64,000 bases of DNA, from assembly GCF_030433435.1 (NCBI RefSeq), contig NZ_JANRHH010000037.1:101298-165297 (forward strand), in the 5' to 3' direction. This stretch comes from Polycladomyces subterraneus (GTDB lineage Bacteria > Bacillota > Bacilli > Thermoactinomycetales > JIR-001). Positions 56,192 to 64,000 of this stretch are shown one piece after another. A program made the translations under genes and the position numbers. The notes beneath the pieces were generated by a model that made no database searches, was not told where the DNA came from, and saw nothing but the letters and a program-made list of their open reading frames with translations. Numbering within the stretch: position 1 is the stretch's first letter; every line of letters begins with the position of its first letter.

Positions 56192-56232
56192 TCCCAGCCG
56201 CCTTTCTTGGTCGTTCGCTAAATCGACAAAAG

Positions 56233-56290
56233 CAAAACGAAAGAAACCCGACTACCTTCCCGCAGTGGACTGCTGACAATGGGAAACGGG
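56233..56290 (-). terminator. possible terminator of argGH
   Basis: Nested stem CCCG.TTCCC/GGGAA..CGGG with an inner CAGCAG/CTGC, followed on the minus strand by TTTCTTTCGTTTTGC. It lies between argH and the ftsE promoter. The 56064-56397 gap contains otherwise only that promoter and the AT hairpin at 56368. Confidence 0.4.
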
Positions 56291-56367
56291 TCCATCTTCG
56301 ACCTTCGCTCCCTCTCTCGGACAACTGTCGTCCGTATCTTGTCAACAACCTGACTGCCGACAGGCAG

Positions 56368-56396
56368 GGGTTTCTATTTTAAATTGATAGAAACCC
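56368..56396. repeat. stem-loop directly behind argH
   Basis: 10-bp stem GGGTTTCTAT/ATAGAAACCC with a 9-base AT loop, starting one base after the argH stop codon. There is no T tract on either side, so it may stabilise the mRNA end rather than terminate. Confidence 0.5.
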
Positions 56397-56397
56397 A

Positions 56398-57801
56398 TTA
56401 ACTAATAACGTGATCTAACCACGTATGGGTTTCATCGATTTTCGATTTTTTATCTTCGATGGCGGCCAAAATGGCTTGACGCCCCGTACCGCCGGAGATA
56501 TTTCGAGCGTCAACCACCCGTTCCAGTTGAATTGCTTCATACACGTCCGCCTCAATCAGCGGAGAAGCAGCCTTGAATTCCGCCAATTCACAATCCGTCA
56601 ACGTCTTACCCTGTTCCAGACAATGCAGTACCAAACGCCCGACAACTTCATGCGCTTCGCGGAACGGCAATCCTTTCTTCACTAGGTAATCAGCCAGATC
56701 GGTGGCGTTGGCAAACCCGCTTTGCGCATTTTCCCGCATTTTCTCCACATTCACTTTCATACTGGAAAGCATTGGCGCTGTCAGCGCGAGCGCCCCGGTC
56801 AGCGTGTCCACCGTATCGAACACGCCTTCCTTGTCCTCCTGCATATCCTTGTTGTAGGTGAGCGGCAAGGCCTTCAAAGCAGTGAGCAACGCCACCAGAT
56901 GGCCGATCACGCGCCCTGTTTTCCCCCTGATCAGCTCGGGGACATCCGGATTTTTCTTTTGCGGCATCATGCTGCTGCCCGTACAGAAGGCATCATCCAA
57001 CTCGATGTAGCCGAACTCTTCGCTGGACCACAGGATCAACTCTTCGGACAGTCGGGACAGGTGGACCATGATCAGAGAAGCGATGGAGAGAAACTCCACC
57101 AGAAAGTCCCGATCGCTTACAGCATCCATGCTGTTGTCGTAGATCTCGTCGAAGCCCAGCTCCTCGGCTACCATGTGTCGGTCGATCGGAAAGGTTGTCC
57201 CCGCGATCGCACCGGCACCCAACGGCGAAATGTTGACCCGTTTGTAACTGTCTATTAGCCTCTCGATGTCGCGTTGAAACATGGAAACATATGCTAACAG
57301 GTGATGGGCCAGCCGTACCGGCTGGGCACGTTGCAGGTGGGTGTATCCCGGCAAGATGGTGTCCACGTGCGCTTCCGCCTGGGCAATGAGCGCCTCCTGT
57401 ACACCGACAAGCAAACGGACCAGTTCAACGGTTTGATGACGAACGTACAGGTGCATATCCAACGCGACCTGGTCATTGCGGCTGCGACCCGTATGCAGTT
57501 TGCCGCCAACGGGACCGATTTCCTCGATCAGCAACTTCTCGATGTTCATGTGTATGTCTTCGTTCTCGACCGAAAACGATACTTCCCCGCGGTGGATGCG
57601 CTCCCGGATCGTTTCAAGACCGGAGAGGATGGTCTTCGTCTCCTCCTCCGTCAAAATGCCGCATGCACCCAACATGCGTACATGGGCCATGCTCCCTCGG
57701 ATATCTTCTTCAGCAAGCCGTTGATCAAACCCGATGGATGCAGTGTATTCCTCAACCAACTGGTTGGTCGGCTTGGTAAATCGCCCGCCCCAGAGCTTCA
57801 T
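56398..57801 (-). CDS. argH: argininosuccinate lyase
   Basis: Last step of arginine synthesis: argininosuccinate to arginine and fumarate. The fumarase-superfamily signature [16 protein letters not shown] (catalytic Ser) is near residue 280; [18 protein letters not shown] and the [11 protein letters not shown] block with its His are present. About 467 residues. The ATG at 57799-57801 ([11 protein letters not shown]) lies within the 3' end of argG, overlapping it by 50 bases; longer in-frame starts are within argG and rejected. Confidence 0.96.
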   Translation of the reverse strand: MKLWGGRFTKPTNQLVEEYTASIGFDQRLAEEDIRGSMAHVRMLGACGILTEEETKTILSGLETIRERIHRGEVSFSVENEDIHMNIEKLLIEEIGPVGGKLHTGRSRNDQVALDMHLYVRHQTVELVRLLVGVQEALIAQAEAHVDTILPGYTHLQRAQPVRLAHHLLAYVSMFQRDIERLIDSYKRVNISPLGAGAIAGTTFPIDRHMVAEELGFDEIYDNSMDAVSDRDFLVEFLSIASLIMVHLSRLSEELILWSSEEFGYIELDDAFCTGSSMMPQKKNPDVPELIRGKTGRVIGHLVALLTALKALPLTYNKDMQEDKEGVFDTVDTLTGALALTAPMLSSMKVNVEKMRENAQSGFANATDLADYLVKKGLPFREAHEVVGRLVLHCLEQGKTLTDCELAEFKAASPLIEADVYEAIQLERVVDARNISGGTGRQAILAAIEDKKSKIDETHTWLDHVIS

Positions 57802-59008
57802 GGTGATCCTCCTTCTTCGGGTTGACGGTGGCGAATACTTGCGTCGGCAATCCCCACAGACGAATGAAACCGACGGCCGCTTGATGATCGAAGGTGTCCT
57901 CCGGCGTGTAGGTGGCCAGCTTTTCATTGTACAGCGACTGTTCCGACTTCCGGCCAGTGACCACAGCATGCCCTTTGAACAGCTTGACGCGTACCGTACC
58001 ACTGACGGTTTCCTGCGTCACGTCGATAAAGGCATCCAGCGCTTTTTTGAGCGGGGAGAACCACAAGCCTTCATAGGTCAATTTGCCCCACTGCTGTTCC
58101 ACGATCGGCTTGAACTGGGCAATCTCCCGGGGCTGCGTCAGAAACTCCAGCTCACGGTGGGCCGTAATCAGCGTAATCGCGCCCGGACACTCGTACACCT
58201 CACGCGATTTGATGCCGACCAGCCGGTTTTCCACATGATCGACCCGGCCGACACCGTGTTTCCCAGCGATCTGGTTCAAAGCGGTGATCAGCTCATGAAG
58301 CGGCATCGCTTTCCCGTTCAATGCGACAGGGAGCCCTTTTTCAAAACTGATCTCCACTTCATCAGGCTGATCAGGGGTATCAGCCAGCGATGCCGTCCAT
58401 TCGTACGCTTCCTCCGGCGGCTCCGCCCACGGATTTTCCAAAATGCCACACTCACAGCTTCTTCCCCACAAGTTCTGGTCGATGCTGTAGGGATTATCCA
58501 AATCGACCGGGATTGGAATACCGTGTTTTTTTGCATATGCGATCTCTTCGTTCCGGGACATCGCCCATTCCCGTACCGGTGCGATCACTTTCAACTGGGG
58601 ATTCAATGCAGCGACGGACACCTCGAACCGTACTTGATCATTCCCTTTCCCAGTGCAACCGTGCGCCACGGCGACGGCCCCTTCCTTTTCCGCCACTTGC
58701 ACCAGCACTTCCGAGATCAGCGGACGGGACAGTGCGGACACCAACGGATATTTGCCTTCATACATTGCATTGGCCTTCAGCGCCGGTGCCAGATATTTCT
58801 CGGCAAACCACTGCCGCGCATCGACGACCAGCGACTTTACCGCTCCCACTTTCAGCGCTTTGGCTTTGACAAAGTCCAAATCCTTACCCTCGCCCACATC
58901 CAGAGCGACAGCCACGACATCATAGCCATAATGCTCCTGCAACCATTTGATGGCAACCGATGTATCTAAACCCCCGGAATATGCCAGGATCACCTTTTCC
59001 TTTGCCAC
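57752..59008 (-). CDS. argG: argininosuccinate synthase
   Basis: Condenses citrulline and aspartate with ATP. The PP-loop [15 protein letters not shown] is N-terminal; [16 protein letters not shown] and [14 protein letters not shown] follow. 418 residues, a little longer than the common 400-410; the extra C-terminal part overlaps argH. GTG start at 59006-59008 after GGGAGAGGGACGAAC. The promoter region carries an ArgR-like palindrome, suggesting arginine repression. Confidence 0.96.
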   Translation of the reverse strand: MAKEKVILAYSGGLDTSVAIKWLQEHYGYDVVAVALDVGEGKDLDFVKAKALKVGAVKSLVVDARQWFAEKYLAPALKANAMYEGKYPLVSALSRPLISEVLVQVAEKEGAVAVAHGCTGKGNDQVRFEVSVAALNPQLKVIAPVREWAMSRNEEIAYAKKHGIPIPVDLDNPYSIDQNLWGRSCECGILENPWAEPPEEAYEWTASLADTPDQPDEVEISFEKGLPVALNGKAMPLHELITALNQIAGKHGVGRVDHVENRLVGIKSREVYECPGAITLITAHRELEFLTQPREIAQFKPIVEQQWGKLTYEGLWFSPLKKALDAFIDVTQETVSGTVRVKLFKGHAVVTGRKSEQSLYNEKLATYTPEDTFDHQAAVGFIRLWGLPTQVFATVNPKKEDHHEALGRAIYQADQPVG

Positions 59009-59042
59009 GTTCGTCCCTCTCCCTTATAAAAATTCATCTTAG

Positions 59043-59056
59043 TGTATTATTATACA
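59043..59056. promoter_or_regulatory. candidate ArgR (AhrC) operator of argGH
   Basis: TGTAT-4 nt-ATACA, a perfect palindrome resembling the ARG box TGAAT-WWWW-ATTCA (one change per arm), 35 bases before argG and just downstream of the predicted -10. Confidence 0.55.
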
Positions 59057-59065
59057 TACTTACCG

Positions 59066-59095
59066 ATAAAAGTCCATGTTTTTTTCGAGTGTCAA
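59066..59095 (-). promoter_or_regulatory. promoter of argGH
   Basis: TTGACA (59090-59095), 18-base spacer, TTTTAT (59066-59071) on the minus strand. Good -35, moderate -10. Confidence 0.5.
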
Positions 59096-59120
59096 GCAAA
59101 TGTCACATGTGATGCTCTTA

Positions 59121-59300
59121 AGGCATTCCTGGTAAATCCGTGAGGGAGCCAATCTTTCCCAGGGTGGGCAAAGACCTAAGCCTTGCCGAGTGAAGACCCG
59201 GAAAGCGCAGGAATGAAATCGCAGGAAACTTCGTCTGAGCGGTCCGTGTCCTGCGCCCCGGGTCGTAGCGGTCATAACCTGCTTCCGGTCTGGGTGAACA
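59121..59300 (+). repeat. fold-back dispersed repeat, copy F (ends worn)
   Basis: About 180 bp, plus orientation: CCTGGTAAATCCGTGAGGGAG, GAAGACCCGGAAAGCGCAGG and CGGTCATAACCTGCTTCC match other copies; the right terminal arm is missing. It starts 26 bases upstream of the argG -35 box. The 59009-59528 gap holds only the argG control region, this repeat and about 200 bases (59301-59528) in which I see nothing. Confidence 0.7.
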
Positions 59301-59528
59301 TTGATGTAGAAACAAATACCGGATACTAAAATCTGGTTGTTTGAACCATTCCTCTGATTCATACCCGGATCTCTTCTCCTTCCACCACCAGATCAACGTC
59401 TCGTGGTATTTTCCATTCTGCGTCGGATTAGAAAAGGAACACAGGCAGAGGGTGAGATGCCCTTCCCATGTTCCTTGGAAAATGCCCACGAGTTGGTGGG
59501 ATAGAGTAAGACAACTTTGCTCCCGACT

Positions 59529-59810
59529 TTAATTTGGAGTTGCGTTGGTATGAACCTTTTTTGCCCATTCCCAAACGTCTTCTCCAAAATTCTCTTCCAC
59601 AATTTCTTTGAAACGCAAAAACTCATAATTGAGTCCGCCATGGGAGGATACGCCTTGGCTGATCCTTTCATAAATCCTTATCTTTTCTCCTACCGGTATT
59701 CCTAATATCAGGGCTTCTTGTTTCGTTTCGGGATATACTTCAATGTATGGCCCACCTTCCGGGTTTACTCCCAGTTTGCCGCTACGACCGCGATAACTCG
59801 TGACTTTCAC
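59529..59810 (-). CDS. hypothetical protein
   Basis: A 93-residue soluble protein beginning MKVTSYRGRSGKLGVNPEGG, with a beta-rich first half (YIEVYPETKQEALILGIPVG) and a helical tail (FGEDVWEWAKKVHTNAT). Family not recognised. GTG start at 59808-59810 with GGGGGGATGAAAA upstream, which supports a real gene. Divergent from the tetR remnant to its right. Confidence 0.5.
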   Translation of the reverse strand: MKVTSYRGRSGKLGVNPEGGPYIEVYPETKQEALILGIPVGEKIRIYERISQGVSSHGGLNYEFLRFKEIVEENFGEDVWEWAKKVHTNATPN

Positions 59811-59876
59811 TTTTCATCCCCCCTTGCGGATTCAGCTTTCTGTTAACATTTCGATTCCTATCAAGATCCGCATTCT

Positions 59877-60382
59877 GTGGTCGGATTATACTCCACACTC
59901 AGCGATTTTTGGGAAGCGGCTCAGGTCGGAAAAGGCCAGTTTTACCACTACTACCCCTCCAAGCGTACCTTGGGGAGCGGTGGTGGATCACCTGCTAGAA
60001 GCCTGGGACCAACAACTGATTCAAGGAATTTTACAAAGCGACAAGGATCCAACGGATCGTTTGAACGACATGTTAGACTGGTTAGTCTGTTTTCACCGAG
60101 ATACGCCTGAAATGCGTGGTTGTCCGTTCGGAAACCTCGACTCAGAAATGAGTGAACATGACGAAGAATTCCACAGAAAAGTCAACAAGTGGTTTTAGCG
60201 TTGGATTGACAACCTAAAATAGACGCTAGAATAATTAAAAACAACAAGGGAGGTTACCTGATTCCACACCTCCGCAACGGCAAGCCATCGTGTCTCTGAT
60301 TGAAGGTGGCATTTTATTAATGAAATGCGGGCATCCTCGAGAGTATCGTGGAGACTATACGGTAACAGCTACATTTAAATAA
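59877..60382 (+). pseudogene. broken TetR-family regulator
   Basis: Pieces of a TetR protein in different frames: the end of the helix-turn-helix (QVGKGQFYHYYPSK), then VVDHLLEAWDQQLIQGIL and CFHRDTPEMRGCPFGNLDSE in a second frame, then after a stop RQAIVSLIEGGILLMKCG to a TAA at 60382. At least two frameshifts and loss of the N terminus. It stood just upstream of the luciferase-like gene, which it probably once regulated. Confidence 0.75.
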
Positions 60383-60400
60383 AGTGAAGGAATGACAACA

Positions 60401-61366
60401 ATGCCCAAAACCTTGTATCACTTCAGCCGACACCCTGGTTACAGGCGAATGTTTAAAGAAAATCATTTGACACTGGGATTGTTTTTCCCAATAGAAGCCT
60501 ATACCGGAAGTATTCCTTTGGTGAATATGGAAGAGCAAGTAAAGCTTGCAAAGAGAGCGGAACAATTGAATTTCGCTTCATTAGTGGTCCGAGATGTTCC
60601 ACTTCATGATCCCAACTTTGGGGATGTAGGTCAAATATACGATCCATGGGTTTTTCTCGGATATATTGCGGCAAATACACAAAAGATTGCGCTTGTCACC
60701 GGAAGCATTATTTTAACCTTGCGTCACCCGTTGCATGTGGCAAAAGCTGCGGCTTCCGTCGACAAAATATCCGGTGGCCGGTTGGTTCTTGGTGTGGCAA
60801 CGGGGGATCGGCCAATTGAATTCCCGAGTTTTGCCGTTGATTTTGACCAAAGAGGGGAATTGTTTCGGGAAGCTCTTTCGGTCATCAAAACCGTTTGGAA
60901 AGAGAACTTTCCTGTAATCGATACATTGAGGGTTCATATGTCAGATGGCGATCTTATACCAAAACCCGATTTATATGATATTCCAGTGTTAGTGACCGGC
61001 CATAGCGGGCAGTCTATTGAGTGGATCGCAAAAAACGCCGATGGATGGATGTACTACCCCCGCAACTTGACTTTTCAAACGGAACTGATCCGAAATTGGC
61101 GTTCGCACACCGATGGTTTCAAACCGTTTAGTCAGTCTCTATATATTGATTTAACCGAGGATCCGGATGAGGATCCGACACCGATCCATTTGGGATTTCG
61201 GACAGGAAGAAAGTTTCTTATCCAATTTCTTGAAAGCTTGAGAAACGCCGGTGTGAACCATGTGATGCTCAATTTAAAATACGGACAACGTCCCGCATCA
61301 GAAGTGATAGAGGAGTTAGGTGAAGAGGTTCTGCCGTTGTTTCCTGCTTTAACAGATGGCGACTAG
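60401..61366 (+). CDS. luciferase-like monooxygenase (LLM class flavin oxidoreductase)
   Basis: About 321 residues, bacterial-luciferase TIM barrel using reduced flavin. Seen: LTLGLFFPIEAYTGS, GYIAANTQKIALVTGSIIL, DKISGGRLVLGVATGDRP and the flavin-site VLVTGHSGQSIEWIAKNADG. Substrate unknown. ATG at 60401 has AAGGA 9 bases upstream; the ATG three codons earlier touches it. The TAG stop (61364-61366) is part of the CTAG at the left end of a repeat element, so the natural C terminus may have been altered by the insertion. Confidence 0.85.
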   Translation: MPKTLYHFSRHPGYRRMFKENHLTLGLFFPIEAYTGSIPLVNMEEQVKLAKRAEQLNFASLVVRDVPLHDPNFGDVGQIYDPWVFLGYIAANTQKIALVTGSIILTLRHPLHVAKAAASVDKISGGRLVLGVATGDRPIEFPSFAVDFDQRGELFREALSVIKTVWKENFPVIDTLRVHMSDGDLIPKPDLYDIPVLVTGHSGQSIEWIAKNADGWMYYPRNLTFQTELIRNWRSHTDGFKPFSQSLYIDLTEDPDEDPTPIHLGFRTGRKFLIQFLESLRNAGVNHVMLNLKYGQRPASEVIEELGEEVLPLFPALTDGD

Positions 61367-61595
61367 TGCGTGTCTGATAATCCGTGAGGGAGCAAATGCT
61401 TTCCCAGGTGAGCGACTTACCAAGCCCTGACTGAGCGAAGATCCGGAAATCGCAGGAATGAAATCGCCGGCAACTTCCTCTAAGCGAAGCGTACTTTACC
61501 CGCGGCCTGCGCTCCGGGTCGAAGCGGCCATAACCCGCTTCCTTGCAGGGCGCAGGTGAAGCGAGCTGGGAAAGCATTTGCACACTATTCATCAT
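61363..61595 (+). repeat. fold-back dispersed repeat, copy G
   Basis: About 233 bp, plus orientation, left end CTAGTGCGTGTCTGATAATCC; GCAAATGCTTTCCCAG (left arm) is repeated inverted in the right arm. Internal CTAAGCGAAGCGTACTTTACC and GCGGCCATAACCCGCTTCC. The outer right end is degenerate. The 61367-61722 gap holds only this and a tiny reading frame. Confidence 0.8.
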
Positions 61596-61609
61596 TGGGT
61601 AGGTGCGAG

Positions 61610-61684
61610 ATGACTCAAGATGAACTAGCCTCTGGGAGCTTCATCGAAGCCGAGGTTGCCGCTGCGGTGGCCGCCTCAGTTTAG
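61610..61684 (+). other. 24-codon reading frame of doubtful status
   Basis: Reads MTQDELASGSFIEAEVAAAV and ends TAG; preceded by GGTAGGTGCGAG, a mediocre ribosome site. It could be a tiny peptide gene or the tail of a gene cut by the neighbouring repeat. No function proposed. Confidence 0.15.
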
Positions 61685-61722
61685 TATTCGAATCTCACAG
61701 GTATACAAGGGGATGGATAGGC

Positions 61723-62361
61723 ATGAAAATCGTGATCGTAGGTGCGAACGGTAAAATCGGCAGGCAGTTGGTGCAACTGTTTGCCGGGACAGAGCACCAA
61801 GTGCGGGCCATGATTCGAAAAGAGGAACAAGCGTCCGAGTTGAAACGATTGGGCGCTGACGAAATCGTGGTGGCCGACTTGGAGAAGGAAATTGACCATG
61901 CAATAGAGGGGTGTTCCGTCGTCGTGTTCACGGCCGGTTCCGGTTCGCATACCGGACCGGACAAGACGGAATTGGTCGACAAGCTGGGAGCGATCAAAAC
62001 GATTGAAAAAGCAGAAGCGTTCGGTGTGGAACGGTTCATCATGGTGAGCAGCATATATGCGGACCGGCCTGAGTTCGGACCGGAGCGAATCCGGCACTAT
62101 TTCATCGCCAAAGGTGTGTCGGACGACCGCCTGCGTGCCAGCAAGCTGAACTATACCATCATTAGGCCGGGGTACTTGACAAATGATCCGCCCAAAGGAA
62201 CGGTCCGGATCGCCGAACACATCGAAGAAAGTGGAGAAATTCCCCGGGGCGACGTAGCTCGAACGATTGTGGAAGCACTGGAGAACGAGCATACTTACCG
62301 GCGGTCTTTTGATTTGCAGACCGGGGAGACGCCGATTGCAGAGGCATTACGATCTCTGTAA
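61723..62361 (+). CDS. NAD(P)-binding protein, atypical short-chain dehydrogenase (YhfK-like)
   Basis: 212-residue Rossmann protein: MKIVIVGANGKIGRQLVQLF carries the G-x-x-G-x-x-G site, then ADEIVVADLE, VVFTAGSG, FIMVSSIYA and RPGYLTN in the order of NAD(P)H-binding/NmrA-type epimerases. No clear Tyr-x-x-x-Lys, so it may be a reductase of flavin type or a redox sensor. Ribosome site weak (AAGGGGATGGATAGGC). Monocistronic. Confidence 0.8.
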   Translation: MKIVIVGANGKIGRQLVQLFAGTEHQVRAMIRKEEQASELKRLGADEIVVADLEKEIDHAIEGCSVVVFTAGSGSHTGPDKTELVDKLGAIKTIEKAEAFGVERFIMVSSIYADRPEFGPERIRHYFIAKGVSDDRLRASKLNYTIIRPGYLTNDPPKGTVRIAEHIEESGEIPRGDVARTIVEALENEHTYRRSFDLQTGETPIAEALRSL

Positions 62362-62555
62362 AGTGATGGTTTGTTCGAAGCACTACATCCGTTGTGCTCT
62401 TCTTTACAGATGAAGCCGCCTGAAAGCTGGCCCAAAGGGAGTACCCTTGGGGCAATCGTGGGCTTGCAGGCGACATTGTTCGGCATCCCCCTTTGGAAGT
62501 GATCAACGAGAGTCGTGATATTTGCAGTGTTCTCACCGATGTCTTGAATTTGTTC

Positions 62556-62927
62556 TTATATCACATATAAAATCCCGTCAGCTTTTGCAACTAATGTATT
62601 TTGGTCATCATAAATCAGGCACTCAGAATGGATCAGACTCTTTCCTTTTTTGATTACACGCGCATCAGCCAGCAAAAATTCTCCTTTGGCAGGACGCAAA
62701 AAAGAGACTTTCAGATCGACTGTCACTACTGTCTGAACACCGCGAGCATCTACTTCTGGAACATTACACATCGCAACATCGGCAAGTGAAGAGATGATCC
62801 CACCATGAACAACACCTAAACTGTTCAAAAACAAAGGTTGTAAAGGTAAGTAAACGTTTATTTGATCCTCATTTACTCTTTTGTATTGTAAACCTAAGAA
62901 TTCATCAAATGGTTGTTTGATGAACAT
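62556..62927 (-). CDS. PaaI-type acyl-CoA thioesterase
   Basis: Single hotdog domain of about 123 residues. The helix motif LGVVHGGIISSLADVAM with the catalytic-site HGG and the strand VVTVDLKVSFLRPAKGEFLL are typical of PaaI/YdiI thioesterases that hydrolyse aromatic or long-chain acyl-CoA. The ATG at 62925-62927 (MFIKQPFDEFLG) with AAGG 8 bases upstream is preferred to a GTG six codons earlier. Stands alone between convergent and divergent neighbours. Confidence 0.85.
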   Translation of the reverse strand: MFIKQPFDEFLGLQYKRVNEDQINVYLPLQPLFLNSLGVVHGGIISSLADVAMCNVPEVDARGVQTVVTVDLKVSFLRPAKGEFLLADARVIKKGKSLIHSECLIYDDQNTLVAKADGILYVI

Positions 62928-63122
62928 GGCTTTGCCTTCTTTCACCCTGTTTGCGTCTTATTATATACAAAAATATTAATATTGCGGTAACTGATATAGT
63001 GCAGCGTTGCTTTATTTATCGTTATGAGCGTTATCCCAGTCGTACAGGCCCTCCGCCTGAAATGCATGAGGGAGTACAGGGCTTTTTGTCGGTGGATTTC
63101 AACCAAATCGCACAGACCAAAC

Positions 63123-63879
63123 TCAATACACCCAATCCCTTCTCCCCCACGGTACGTACGTCATACTGTATGAGAAGATCAGACAGGTTGCCAGCAATGC
63201 CAAAACCGAAGATGTCCCCATGCCGCCCATCAGCTTGAACACCGACTCCCCGGTCTACAGAAAAAAACATCTGACGGGAAGCGTACACAGTACCGACCAA
63301 AAATGCAATCGATCCGAAAAAAGCAACAATCGTATTGGGGAGAACGGAGCTCAACAATCCAACGATCCCCAGCAACGCCAGAAATATGAGCGAATGCCAG
63401 CCGTAAAATAACAGTACATATCCGTACCCTTCCGCCTCCGGGCGGTGGAAAAACGTAACGGTTTGCTCATGGGGAAACAACACCGCTCCCGCCACTACTC
63501 CATACAGGAGAATCATGACCAGCATCGCTCCGATCACGATCGCCTGACTGACCCATTTGGCCGTCAACAACTGCCAACGCGAAAACGGGCAGATCATCAC
63601 CAACCGGTAAGCGCCGGATGTACATTCTCCGTTGAAGTTGTCCACCACCATCATCGGGATGAGAATCAAGGACAAGATAAACGACATTTCTTTAAGCAAA
63701 AACACAGGAAAATTGACGGAATTGAGCCGAGTCGTATGAAGTGGATCATAAAATCCGATCCCGCCGCGGTGCAACCAAAACGTCATGAATACCAGCAACA
63801 AACCAAGAATCACAAACGATACCAACGATTTTTTCCTGCTCCAAATGCGTTCCATCTCGGATACCATCAAATCTTTCAC
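63123..63879 (-). pseudogene. ABC-2 type transporter permease with C-terminal frameshift
   Basis: Six-helix permease starting GTG 63877-63879 after GGGGGATGGATTC: MKDLMVSEMERIWSRKKSLV, VDNFNGECTSGAYRLVM, WHSLIFLALLGIVGLLSSV. After SRQMFFSVDR the open frame turns into non-membrane sequence, while the neighbouring frame reads ESVFKLMGGMGTSSVLALLA and ends VPWGRRDWVY at 63123, the expected last helix and tail. One extra G in the run near 63250 explains this. Either a true frameshift mutation or a sequencing error. Confidence 0.75.
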
Positions 63880-63891
63880 GAATCCATCCCC

Positions 63892-63954
63892 CTATAGAAA
63901 TCGGTCTTGACGGGTGAAGATCCCATAGGCCATCGAAGTGAAAAGCACGACTTG
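63892..63954 (-). pseudogene. C-terminal fragment of a second ABC-2 permease
   Basis: Twenty codons QVVLFTSMAYGIFTRQDRFL and TAG, the typical end of an ABC-2 permease, 12 bases ahead of the next permease start. Upstream it runs directly into the end of an insertion element, so the rest of the gene has been separated from it. Confidence 0.6.
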
Positions 63955-64000
63955 ACACTCCACACGGCTAAAGCCGTGGGATTCTTGAGTGGTTAACGCC
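63955..64000. mobile_element. end of an IS200/IS605-like (tnpB-type) element, cut by window edge
   Basis: The sequence contains the hairpin CACGGCTAAAGCCGTG (63963-63978) followed by GGATTCTTGAGTGGTTAACG, the subterminal palindrome style of IS605-family elements of Bacillota. No transposase is visible inside the window. It adjoins the severed ABC permease fragment. Confidence 0.55.

Noticed and set aside
57734..58969. 411-codon plus-strand frame opposite argG
   Set aside because: Mirror frame of argG; no protein-like features.
59009..59110. T-box upstream of argG
   Set aside because: The leader is too short and lacks the conserved antiterminator sequence; the ArgR-like palindrome is a simpler explanation.
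20773..61595. CRISPR array from the recurring sequences
   Set aside because: The copies are kilobases apart and 100-240 bp long, with inverted ends; there is no regular repeat-spacer spacing and no cas gene.
62295..62486. 63-codon minus-strand frame behind the NAD(P)-binding gene
   Set aside because: No ribosome site, overlaps the upstream gene's 3' end and has no recognisable family.

Overview
The window is bacterial, of moderate GC content and gene-dense (about 50 genes on 64 kb, mostly on the minus strand). It has strong GGAGG-type ribosome binding sites, sigma-A-like promoters, CcpA-type cre sites, HPr kinase, TreR, YvlD, MinJ and HisZ. The backbone order his operon - yvcD-like TPR - trxB - nudix on one side and yvoF - ppaX - lgt - hprK - yvlD - uvrBA - minJ - ctpB - ftsEX on the other follows Bacillus subtilis. 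This points to a Bacillota/Bacilli chromosome; a Thermoactinomycetaceae-like organism is my inference from GC level and gene content, not proven here.

Layout. 1-7.4 kb: nudix hydrolase, c-di-AMP-binding CBS protein, trxB, thioredoxin, TPR-HTH protein, divergent PRPP synthetase with an attenuator-like leader, trmH, a lipoprotein. 7.4-13.9 kb: an eight-gene, tightly overlapping histidine operon (hisZGDBHAF-IE) with a clear promoter and terminator. 14-17.2 kb: XTPase, class 2 dihydroorotate dehydrogenase, small membrane proteins and a decayed membrane gene. 17.2-21.7 kb: tetR plus a large RND exporter. 21.8-30.1 kb: yvoF/ppaX/lgt/acyltransferase/hprK, msmX with a PucR-type regulator, yvlD. 30.4-39.2 kb: gluconate (kinase, permease, short 6-phosphogluconate dehydrogenase) and trehalose (PTS, phosphotrehalase, TreR) catabolic operons, both with cre sites. 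39.5-44.4 kb: SOS-regulated uvrBA. 44.7-56.2 kb: amino-acid permease, MinJ, CtpB-type protease, and an ftsEX operon carrying four intact and one broken coiled-coil/M23 peptidoglycan hydrolase genes in tandem. 56.4-59.1 kb: argGH with an ArgR-like box. 59.5-64 kb: accessory, decaying region (broken tetR, luciferase-like oxidoreductase, NAD(P)-binding protein, thioesterase, frameshifted ABC permease, end of an IS200/IS605-like element).

The two most interesting observations are (i) a family of at least seven copies of a roughly 240-bp fold-back repeat with GTGTCTGGT ends, often next to CTAG, found inside or at the edge of operons (tetR/RND, lgt/ppaX, uvrB promoter, uvrA terminator, argG promoter, the stop codon of the luciferase-like gene), and (ii) the tandem expansion of zinc-ligand-complete M23 hydrolases directly behind ftsEX. 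Carbon regulation is coherent: HprK, MsmX, gnt and tre operons lie within 12 kb and the last three carry cre-like sequences. No rRNA, tRNA or CRISPR array was seen.
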